Notes under the pieces: generated by a model | What the model was told of the DNA's origin: nothing | Database searches by the model: none | Seen by the model: the letters and a program-made list of their open reading frames with translations, nothing else | Source of the DNA: Verrucomicrobiia bacterium | GTDB taxonomy: Bacteria; Verrucomicrobiota; Verrucomicrobiia; Limisphaerales; UBA11358 | Length of the DNA stretch: 7,064 nt | Reading direction: 5' to 3' | Assembly: GCA_030044395.1 (NCBI GenBank) | Contig: JASHVW010000244.1 | Coordinates: 1-7,064, forward strand | Translations under genes and position numbers: made by a program | Part shown: in pieces, positions 1 to 5,941 of the stretch | Position numbering within the stretch: the stretch's first letter is position 1 | Layout of the letters: each line of letters starts with the position of its first letter

Positions 1-1277
1 GCAAAAAAGAAGCTTTCCATATCATCGGTTTTTTCCTTGGTCTCCACGTTGCTTAACGAGGCATAGGCGACATCGGTGCGGCAATATTTTGCCAGATTGT
101 CAAAGAATGTCCGCCCCATGTCAAGATAACGGTCATTGCCGGTAAAATGATACAGGTAGTAATCTGATTCGATGATTTCCGGGCGCAGCGGGTAAGCCGG
201 ATTGACGATTTTCATATCGGAATAGTCGAGGACTTCCGGCTCGATGTCCGCGACGTTCCACATTTTATAACAAGATGTTTCGAGGCTATCGGCGCGCCCG
301 AGATGGCCGGCCAGGGCAAGTTCGCCAGGGAAATAGGCGTCCAACGCGCCAAAGTATGTTGCGGTCCGCGCGCCGGTGTTCATGTTCACATGCCCGTACC
401 AATAACCGGTTGGCGCATTGTCGGCGCTGTATTTATCCAAGGCCTTGAGGCTCGAATCCCACATTCGCTTGCAGTCCTTGTCGCCAAACAGCAGCCATGA
501 TTTGAGCAGGTACTCGTAATAGGAATCAATTCCGCCGGAGACGCTGCTGTCCGGGTCTGTCCATTGGCCGGTCTTAACATCAATTCCCACGCCGACGAGG
601 CCAATTTTGGAACGGCGCTCGTAAAGGACCTGCACCGCATGTTTGGCCTTCTCATAATAAATCGGATTTCCCGTCAATTTGCTCAATGTGCCAAACTCAA
701 TCAGGTACGTGCCGATTTCGGCGGGATTGCTGTCGGTGCCGCTGACAGCGCCGGTTTTGAGGTTCACGTATCGGTACGGCATTCCCGTAGCCGAATCAAA
801 CGCCGGCAAGAGTCGGTTGCCCAAATCCTGCGCGAGGTTCAAAAGATTTGTGTCTCCGGAAAGCTGGTAGCTGCTGAGAAGCCCACCCATCATCCGGATA
901 TTGATTTCGAAAACCTTGACGGAAATGTCCTTATCGAAGGAAAGCTTCGTATCAATAAGTTGCCGGTCGTCATTCGCTTCTTCGTTCAAGCCCATCAAAA
1001 TCATCGTGTCCAGGGCATCCACGGGCGTCATCAGAAGCGACTGGCCGTACCAATCATAATGGCCCCTGCTCAACGGCCGCAATTCGTCATGGCCCCAGGC
1101 ATATTGTTTGTAACCGTTCCATGCGTGCAGGAACTCCTGCTTCACGCGGTTGGCCATCTCAGTTTTTGCGGCGCTGGTCCATTGGCCGGTTTGTGGTCCG
1201 GCATCGCCGGGTTGAGCCTGGGAAAGGTTGGCGCCGGACACAGCCAGTAATGCTGCAAACAGGAGTTTCTTGATCAT
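1..1277 (-). CDS. Secreted glycoside hydrolase family 47 alpha-1,2-mannosidase-like protein (C-terminus cut by window edge)
   Basis: My reading of the reverse strand gives an ATG at 1277 and an open frame of 425 full codons that runs off the window at position 1, so the C-terminus is missing. Residues 1-21 (MIKKLLFAALLAVSGANLSQA) form a signal peptide with a likely cut after SQA, predicting export. The body carries family 47 signatures in order: HAWNGYKQYAWGHDELRPLS (51-70), DALDTMILMGL (87-97), VFEINIRMMGGLLSSYQLSGD (122-142), AEIGTYLIEF (186-195), GGIDSYYEYLLKSW (248-261), LRPEIIES (364-371) and DDMESFFF (418-425). By comparison with human and yeast enzymes, E124 (general acid), D251 and E367 match the active-site carboxylates, and E187 is also kept. 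Family members hydrolyse alpha-1,2-linked mannose with inversion, using calcium. The calcium-binding Thr of the C-terminal motif lies beyond the window. Of the disulfide conserved in eukaryotic enzymes, C336 is kept but its partner position is Ala (A314). There is no clear Shine-Dalgarno sequence. The family call is strong; the substrate is inferred. Confidence 0.92.
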   Translation of the reverse strand, partial: MIKKLLFAALLAVSGANLSQAQPGDAGPQTGQWTSAAKTEMANRVKQEFLHAWNGYKQYAWGHDELRPLSRGHYDWYGQSLLMTPVDALDTMILMGLNEEANDDRQLIDTKLSFDKDISVKVFEINIRMMGGLLSSYQLSGDTNLLNLAQDLGNRLLPAFDSATGMPYRYVNLKTGAVSGTDSNPAEIGTYLIEFGTLSKLTGNPIYYEKAKHAVQVLYERRSKIGLVGVGIDVKTGQWTDPDSSVSGGIDSYYEYLLKSWLLFGDKDCKRMWDSSLKALDKYSADNAPTGYWYGHVNMNTGARTATYFGALDAYFPGELALAGHLGRADSLETSCYKMWNVADIEPEVLDYSDMKIVNPAYPLRPEIIESDYYLYHFTGNDRYLDMGRTFFDNLAKYCRTDVAYASLSNVETKEKTDDMESFFF

Positions 1278-1298
1278 TATGTTTGTTGTTTTATCCGC

Positions 1299-1328
1299 TT
1301 TTTTCAATAAATTGACGATTTTTTTCAA
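1299..1328 (-). promoter_or_regulatory. Candidate operator/promoter region of the GH47 gene
   Basis: Just upstream of the mannosidase start (22 to 51 bases before the ATG on the minus strand) the sequence TTGAAAAAA occurs twice, at 1320-1328 and 1299-1307. The copies are exactly 21 bases apart, about two helical turns. Between and overlapping them is a perfect dyad TCAAT-AA-ATTGA at 1304-1315. The rest of the 211-base spacer (1278-1488) has no recognisable gene and no hairpin with a T-run that would end the regulator transcript. Regulatory use is an inference; A/T tracts produce such patterns by chance fairly easily. Confidence 0.28.
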
Positions 1329-1488
1329 GTACCCCATCCAAAGTGTTTGCAGGGGAACTTCCGCCACGGCAGTCTGAAGCTGTTCAGGTGAGGCCGCGCA
1401 AGCAACGCCCTTCCATGATGTTGCCCTGTCTCTCTCAATCCCATTATCCGCCCCAGTTCGGCAGGAATATCGCATATCTCGGCTCTTC

Positions 1489-2169
1489 CTATCGCCCCAG
1501 GTATTTCACCACCGCCTCGGTACGCGAGCTGACTTGGAGTTTTTCGTAGATATTGTGGCAGTGCTTGCGGATAGTTTCGATGGTCACGCCCAGCGCGTCG
1601 GCAATTTCCTTGTAAAGCAACCCTTTTGAGAGCAGCTCCAGAACTTCGTGTTCGCGCTGAGAGAGCCGATGTTCTGCTTCCGAATTGGCCTGCTGGTGAT
1701 GAAAGTACTGGACGATTTTTCGCGCGATCAAACTGTTCAGTGGCGAACCGCCCCGCATGGCGTCGAGGACAGCATCAATAATCTGCGCACGGGAAGCAGA
1801 GCGGCCTTTGAGCAGGTAGCCCACCGCGCCGGCAAGCAGTGACTTGAAAATGACGTCCGCATCTTCATAGATGGTGAGCATGATAAAATGCGTGCCGGGC
1901 AATTCGCTTTTAAGGCGGCGGACACAATCGATTCCGCTCATTTTCGGCAGGTTAATGTCCATGAGCACCACATCAGGCGCTATTTTGGGGATTTCCTCCA
2001 GGGCATCTTCCGCCGAGCGATGGTTGCTGACAACCGTAAATCCTGCCTCGCGATTCAGTTGATGGATTAATTGCTCGCGGACGAGGGAGTCGTCTTCCAC
2101 CACGCTGATGCGCACCAACCCGACGTCCGGCGCATCCAATACTTTTGGCCTGGCGCTGATCATTTTCAT
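1489..2169 (-). CDS. NarL/FixJ-family response regulator (REC + LuxR-type HTH)
   Basis: A 226-residue two-domain regulator. The receiver domain (about 19-137) has the acidic pocket E25-D26-D27, the phospho-acceptor D71 in DVVLMDINLPKMSG, the switch Thr T99 in IMLTIYED, and the conserved Lys K121 in GYLLKG. The C-terminal LuxR-type DNA-binding domain (about 166-226) contains LSQREHEVLELLSKG, YKEIADALGVTIETIRKHCHN and IYEKLQVSSRTEAVVKYLGR. Length and architecture are normal for the family. Phosphorylation at D71 by the upstream kinase should promote dimerisation and binding to an inverted-repeat operator. The start overlaps the kinase stop as ATGA (2169-2166), which suggests translational coupling; no strong ribosome binding site precedes it. 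An ATG two codons in (2163) is an alternative start. The receiver proper begins near residue 19, so the N-terminus carries a short extension. A 211-base gap separates it from the downstream mannosidase gene, which may be a target. Confidence 0.95.
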   Translation of the reverse strand: MKMISARPKVLDAPDVGLVRISVVEDDSLVREQLIHQLNREAGFTVVSNHRSAEDALEEIPKIAPDVVLMDINLPKMSGIDCVRRLKSELPGTHFIMLTIYEDADVIFKSLLAGAVGYLLKGRSASRAQIIDAVLDAMRGGSPLNSLIARKIVQYFHHQQANSEAEHRLSQREHEVLELLSKGLLYKEIADALGVTIETIRKHCHNIYEKLQVSSRTEAVVKYLGR

Positions 2170-5100
2170 GAATCTTGGCTGGAAATCCAGTTCCTGGCAA
2201 TTACACGACCGTGTAATATGTTTCGGGGAACAGAAAAGGATACAATCGTGCCCCGGCCAGGCTTGCTGATGATTTCCAATCGGCCGCCGATTGCCTGAAG
2301 GCGTTGCTGCATATTGTGAAGGCCATTGCTGTGCGGCGGGACGGAATCCGGTTCAAAACCCCTGCCATTATCGGAAATCGTAATGCTCAAACATTCTTCA
2401 TCAACCTTTAGCGAAAGATGCACTTCTGTCGCCGCTGCGTGCGCGACGGCATTTTGTAGCGCTTCGCGCGTCATCAGCAACAGATTGTGCCGGATTTCGG
2501 CGCTCAGGGGCACAGACGGCAACACGGTGGGAACATCCAGCACACAGCGGACATGAGCCAGTGTGAGATGTTGTTGCGCAAACTGGCTGAGATAGTTCGC
2601 CAGGCTTTCCAAAGAGTCGTGCCGTGGATTGATGGCCCAGACGATTTCATCGAGCGATTGAATGGTGCGACGCGCGGTTGTGGGGATGAGGTTGAACCAG
2701 CGTTTGACTTCCTGGCCGTCGTTGCGCGCGACTTCAACGCGTTCGCTTAAAAAAATAATCTGGGTCAAGTTGGCTCCCAGGTCGTCATGGAGGTCTTTGG
2801 CGATCCGGGCGCGTTCCTGTTCCAGAGCGTGGCGGCTTTCGGCGCGTTCCCGCAGTTGGATTTCCGCCGAGAGTTGCCGGGTTCTTTCACTCACCTGCCG
2901 CCGCAGCATTCTGATCCACACCAAACCGGCCATGATCACGAACGTCATTCCGCCCATCAACGCCAAGGCGCGCCGAACGGTCCACCACGGGGGTCGAACC
3001 AATACGACGAGGTCTCCCGGAGAGCGGATCAGAATGCGAACAGGCCCGGGGACCAAACCAAGCTCCGGATAGGACGGCGGATCAATCTGGCATACACCGT
3101 TAACGCGTAAACGGCTGCCGACCTGGATTCTGAATGAAGCGCCTTCCTTTGCGGGCATGAGAGCCTGGAGGGTACGGTCCTGCCATTCCAGGTCCAATAC
3201 CATGTTGGCTCCAATCATGGTTTGACCACGAAGCACACCATCGAATGTGACCAAACTGGAATCCAACCCTCCTTCGGCCAGGCCGTCAGGCGTAAGCAGA
3301 ATTGGCTTCAACGCCTGCCGGCCGCCAAGCTTCGTCATGATGGCTTCCATCAATACAGGCGAATACCGGTGGGTTTCAGGAAATCCAACTACCTGAACCC
3401 AGTCACCGGGATGCAATACCATGTCTGAATTAGAAAAAATTTCTGATGGTGTCGTTTGCCAGTACAACCAGCGCGAGCGCCCGAACCGGGCACCCAGCAC
3501 AACATTCTCCCTGAGAACAGCCATGGCATTTCCGGTGTCATCCTCAAGGAAGACCCTTTGGTTTTGCTGCAAGGTTACAACACCCTGCACTTTGACGCGA
3601 TGAAACGGTTCGCCGGGACCGCTCAGGCCCAGCAAACTGCCGATCTTTCGGATCGGCAACGTCTCCGGGTCAGCCGGAGGAGTAATCTCATCAACGTAAT
3701 CCAGCGACGGAATAAGCAGATGGATTCCCTGAACTCTGCCCTGCTCGTCCTTGGCCGTGACGGCAACTCCGCATACCCGAACATCCGCGTCCACCAGATC
3801 GTCCACGAGTCTTACTGGAGCTTCGGTCATCGTGGCCATAATCTGCTGCCCATAACAGGTGATCAGCAGATGCGAGCCATCAGTTGAACGCACCACCCCC
3901 TCTACCTCAATCCATTGGGCATCGGTTCGCCCTCCCGCCAATTGATCCGATGTCAACGTCCGGGGTGGTGGCAGTTTTCCATTGCCCAGAACTACAATCT
4001 GATCGGCCCAAATCTCCGGGCTGCCGACATCGTCCAATTCGGCCCAACCATCTATGTCAATGGCCGTTCCAAACCCGGGAATCTTCCGTTTTGCGTCCGG
4101 CGAAAAAGCAACCTCAATGCCGGCGGTGTCGTCCTGAACAAATCCCTGAAGGACGTCTGTAACCACGCCACGAATTTTCACTCGCGGATGTGCCGCGAGT
4201 TCTTCCTGGGTCAGCTTCCGGATTTGGGCAACGGTCACCAAAGTGGTTGGATTGGATGAATTCTGCTTTGCCGGCACGACCGGCCCGGTCAGGGTTTGAT
4301 TGCCAATATTCGATTCAGCGATAGTTACTGAATCCGGCCCTGCTGCCCAAAGGGTCGCGGCCACCCATTGGCCACGTTCATTGAACGCGCCCTGGCAGAC
4401 GCCACATACGATGACCCTTGTTCCGGGACGCGGCAAGGAGATTGAATTCTCCTCATTGGGAAATCGCACCTGCATGCTGGACGGGCCATCCTGAACATTA
4501 AAAGAAATGCCGCTTTCTGTGAGATGCGGATATTGGATTTCTCCTTCGATTTTAACCCACTTCAAGTCATCGCTTGGAGAGAGTGGTTGTTCGAGCGAAA
4601 TTTGTTCGGGAGATGCGCTTGCCGCCCTGGCAAGGATTTTCACGGAACTTGCTTTAATACCGACATAGTTGCCGGCCCATTGGCTGATGCCATCGATCAA
4701 AATTGTGTGTCCGCCATCCAGGGATTTTGGGGCAGGGACGTTAAGCAGGATGCATCCAGTAGTATCGGCCAAGCAGATCTTATTTTGTTCCCATCCCACG
4801 ACGACAGCCTCAAGCCGAACATGAACTCCAAGGCTTGCCTGCGCCCGCACGGGTAACAACTGGCTGATGTTCGTCACAACCGATTCGGTTGGGTTTGCAT
4901 ACTGCCACTGGATCCATGAGGCGCGTGTGGTTTCGTTGGGCGGCCAGTCCAGCCATTTCGTTTCGACGCGCCCGTCGAACAGATTGGCGACCGTCTCCGC
5001 TGGCGGATTATCGCCCTGGGCTGTGATCAAATCGGTAAATGTTGGGGTGGGACCATGGTCTGCTTCGGTTTGACCCATCAATTCGAGTTCAGCCAGTTGC

Positions 5101-5504
5101 ACGGTATTGGCCGTACCCGGATCGCGAATCCGATCAATTTCCAATCGGTAGGTGGCGAAAGGAGTTTCGTTGAAAATCTTGTAAAGCTTTCGCTGCTGGC
5201 GTGCCTGGAAGATTTCATTCGTTCGCACGTCAAGGATGACCCAAGTTCGGCCACCGTCATTGGACCCCAGCAATCGCCAATCCATTGGATCACGCTGGGG
5301 AAAATCGTTCGCAGAAGTCAGCGCATATTGGTGGACGACTTTTCTGATAGGCAGGCCATCCGCACTGGAGGAGACAATGCTGAGTATGAGCATGGCCCAA
5401 AGGCAGCATACCGTCCCCAAGCTGCAGAAATGGCCCCGCAATCCAATGAGAGACTGGCGCAGTTGCATTATTCCGCGAAACAGCTTACCGCAAACAAATC
5501 GCAT
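2166..5504 (-). CDS. Transmembrane sensor histidine kinase with long discoidin-/OB-fold-like ectodomain
   Basis: I place the start at the ATG at 5504 (1112 residues) because AAGGTG lies 8 bases upstream. The frame stays open to a TTG at 5531, which has no such site. Residues about 29-50 (LGTVCCLWAMLILSIVSSSADG) form a signal or anchor segment. Next come discoidin-like stretches (PMDWRLLGSNDGGRTW from 73; AETVANLFDGRVETKWLDW at 169-187). Then, to about residue 836, there are roughly six beta-rich OB-fold-like modules, several with a phrase like FVQDDTAG (455-462) or FLEDDTG (652-658). A transmembrane helix (about 846-867) leads directly into a charged coiled coil and a HisKA_3 domain with phospho-acceptor H906 in ARIAKDLHDDLG, then VWAINPRHDSLESL. 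The HATPase_c domain has the N-box REALQNAVAHA (N1018), the G1 box DNGRGF (D1045), NGLHNM (G1061) and GRGT (1083-1086). No PAS or HAMP domain is visible. It should autophosphorylate and pass phosphate to the overlapping downstream regulator. The ligand is unknown; a polysaccharide or other polymer is a guess from the ectodomain. Confidence 0.94.
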   Translation of the reverse strand: MRFVCGKLFRGIMQLRQSLIGLRGHFCSLGTVCCLWAMLILSIVSSSADGLPIRKVVHQYALTSANDFPQRDPMDWRLLGSNDGGRTWVILDVRTNEIFQARQQRKLYKIFNETPFATYRLEIDRIRDPGTANTVQLAELELMGQTEADHGPTPTFTDLITAQGDNPPAETVANLFDGRVETKWLDWPPNETTRASWIQWQYANPTESVVTNISQLLPVRAQASLGVHVRLEAVVVGWEQNKICLADTTGCILLNVPAPKSLDGGHTILIDGISQWAGNYVGIKASSVKILARAASASPEQISLEQPLSPSDDLKWVKIEGEIQYPHLTESGISFNVQDGPSSMQVRFPNEENSISLPRPGTRVIVCGVCQGAFNERGQWVAATLWAAGPDSVTIAESNIGNQTLTGPVVPAKQNSSNPTTLVTVAQIRKLTQEELAAHPRVKIRGVVTDVLQGFVQDDTAGIEVAFSPDAKRKIPGFGTAIDIDGWAELDDVGSPEIWADQIVVLGNGKLPPPRTLTSDQLAGGRTDAQWIEVEGVVRSTDGSHLLITCYGQQIMATMTEAPVRLVDDLVDADVRVCGVAVTAKDEQGRVQGIHLLIPSLDYVDEITPPADPETLPIRKIGSLLGLSGPGEPFHRVKVQGVVTLQQNQRVFLEDDTGNAMAVLRENVVLGARFGRSRWLYWQTTPSEIFSNSDMVLHPGDWVQVVGFPETHRYSPVLMEAIMTKLGGRQALKPILLTPDGLAEGGLDSSLVTFDGVLRGQTMIGANMVLDLEWQDRTLQALMPAKEGASFRIQVGSRLRVNGVCQIDPPSYPELGLVPGPVRILIRSPGDLVVLVRPPWWTVRRALALMGGMTFVIMAGLVWIRMLRRQVSERTRQLSAEIQLRERAESRHALEQERARIAKDLHDDLGANLTQIIFLSERVEVARNDGQEVKRWFNLIPTTARRTIQSLDEIVWAINPRHDSLESLANYLSQFAQQHLTLAHVRCVLDVPTVLPSVPLSAEIRHNLLLMTREALQNAVAHAAATEVHLSLKVDEECLSITISDNGRGFEPDSVPPHSNGLHNMQQRLQAIGGRLEIISKPGRGTIVSFSVPRNILHGRVIARNWISSQDS
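2200..2219. promoter_or_regulatory. Perfect 8-2-8 palindrome upstream of the response regulator (candidate operator)
   Basis: ATTACACG-AC-CGTGTAAT at 2200-2217 is a perfect dyad with 8-base arms and a 2-base centre, followed by AT (2218-2219). It lies in the last codons of the kinase gene, beyond the ATPase domain, and is centred about 39 bases before the regulator ATG. The same core, TACAC-N4-GTGTAATAT, recurs at 5700-5717 upstream of the kinase. The arrangement resembles the 7-2-7 inverted heptamers recognised by NarL. What is seen is the dyad and its second copy; operator function is inferred. Confidence 0.4.
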
Positions 5505-5512
5505 TTTCGACA

Positions 5513-5518
5513 CACCTT
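5513..5518 (-). promoter_or_regulatory. Ribosome binding site deciding the kinase start
   Basis: On the minus strand AAGGTG sits 8 bases ahead of the ATG at 5504. The upstream in-frame TTG at 5531 has no comparable site, so the ATG at 5504 is preferred as the kinase start. Confidence 0.55.
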
Positions 5519-5661
5519 CGCTATTGTCCAAAAACGGCTATGTCTTCACGGTATAGCGCTCCGGCACGACTGGCAACCAATATATGAGGTTGTGAGGGTG
5601 GCACGCCGTGTGGCGTTCTTTGCGGGGGCAGTCTAACTCGCCTCTGGAAGCCACCGCAACT

Positions 5662-5681
5662 GGCAGGCAGGAATGCCTGCC
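5662..5681. repeat. REP-like hairpin, probable interspersed repeat
   Basis: GGCAGGCA-GGAA-TGCCTGCC is a perfect 8-base stem with a 4-base loop. It sits between two divergent gene starts and has no T-run, so it is not a terminator of either gene. The core and its flanks translate as phrases such as GRQECLPH on one strand and CGRHSCLP on the other. I recall such phrases in many spurious predicted proteins from genomes with dispersed palindromic repeats, which points to a mobile or REP-like family. Only one copy is in this window, so repeat status is inferred. Confidence 0.5.
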
Positions 5682-5699
5682 GCACCAGCAATGGGAAGC

Positions 5700-5717
5700 T
5701 ACACAAACGTGTAATAT
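5700..5717. promoter_or_regulatory. Second copy of the TACAC-N4-GTGTAATAT palindrome (candidate operator)
   Basis: TACAC-AAAC-GTGTA at 5700-5713, continued by ATAT (5714-5717), has the same arms, the same 4-base spacer and the same right flank as the palindrome at 2200-2219. It lies about 190 bases upstream of the kinase ATG and about 230 bases upstream of the pseudopilin ATG, so it could serve either gene. I found no other full TACAC-N4-GTGTA site by eye in the window. Autoregulation by the neighbouring NarL-type regulator is the inferred role. Confidence 0.4.
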
Positions 5718-5747
5718 ACGGTCAGTCTCAAATCTGCAATGGTTAGT

Positions 5748-5785
5748 GCAGAAAATTCTGCGGGTTAGGACAACGCACTTTGTCC
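5748..5785. promoter_or_regulatory. Pair of adjacent short dyads upstream of the pseudopilin gene
   Basis: GCAGAA-AA-TTCTGC (5748-5761) is a perfect 6-2-6 palindrome flanked by GGTTAG at 5741-5746 and, starting 22 bases later, GGTTAG-like sequence at 5763-5768. Six bases further on, GGACAA-CGCACT-TTGTCC (5768-5785) forms a 6-base stem with a 6-base loop. Both lie 150-200 bases before the pseudopilin start. They may be protein-binding sites or structured leader RNA; nothing in the sequence decides which. Confidence 0.28.
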
Positions 5786-5927
5786 CGAAAATGCTCCCGT
5801 CCAAGACGCCGTAACTAGAAAGCAACGAACCGTCAACAATGACGTATGAATAAAAAAGGCACAGGCTCGCTCGTGGCCGTCATTTCCTCCAGCAATTCCA
5901 ACAATAAAAGGTCATCGAAGTTTGCTC

Positions 5928-5932
5928 AGGAG
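5928..5932 (+). promoter_or_regulatory. Ribosome binding site deciding the pseudopilin start
   Basis: AGGAG lies 9 bases ahead of the ATG at 5942, with a further GAGG just downstream of it. The in-frame ATG at 5846 has no comparable site and would add 32 low-complexity residues ahead of a signal that normally sits close to the N-terminus. The start at 5942 is therefore preferred. Confidence 0.65.
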
Positions 5933-5941
5933 AGGCAACAA

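Larger units (their letters stand above)
5505..5941. other. Divergent intergenic region rich in inverted repeats
   Basis: This 437-base spacer separates the 5' ends of the minus-strand kinase and the plus-strand pseudopilin gene, so promoters for both should lie here. It holds a repeat-like hairpin (5662-5681), a palindrome shared with the kinase 3' end (5700-5717), and two close dyads (5748-5761 and 5768-5785). A weaker long-range pairing, TTGCGG (5620-5625) with CCGCAA (5654-5659), could enclose part of the hairpin-proximal sequence. Short open frames in both directions show no family features. I could not identify a convincing -35/-10 pair for either gene. Confidence 0.6.

Noticed and set aside
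564..1250. Long plus-strand open frame (228 codons) opposite the mannosidase gene
   Set aside because: It is antisense to the GH47 frame, whose motifs are unmistakable. The plus-strand translation has no recognisable domain and no ribosome binding site.
1278..1488. Terminator between the regulator and mannosidase genes
   Set aside because: On the minus strand I see no GC-rich stem followed by a T-run after the regulator stop, so read-through into the mannosidase cannot be excluded, but no terminator can be supported.
5599..5614. Sigma-54-like promoter starting TGGCACG
   Set aside because: The -24 half matches, but at the required spacing the -12 half reads GTGGC instead of TTGCA/T and lacks the essential GC.
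5055..5636. Plus-strand open frame (193 codons) across the kinase 5' end and spacer
   Set aside because: Most of it is antisense to the kinase N-terminus and the rest runs through the repeat-containing spacer. No family features are visible.
5538..5825. Minus-strand open frame (95 codons) upstream of the kinase
   Set aside because: It is built on the REP-like hairpin and palindromes, is Cys/His/Arg-rich, and includes the spurious-looking CGRHSCLP phrase. Its only claim to be a gene is an open frame.
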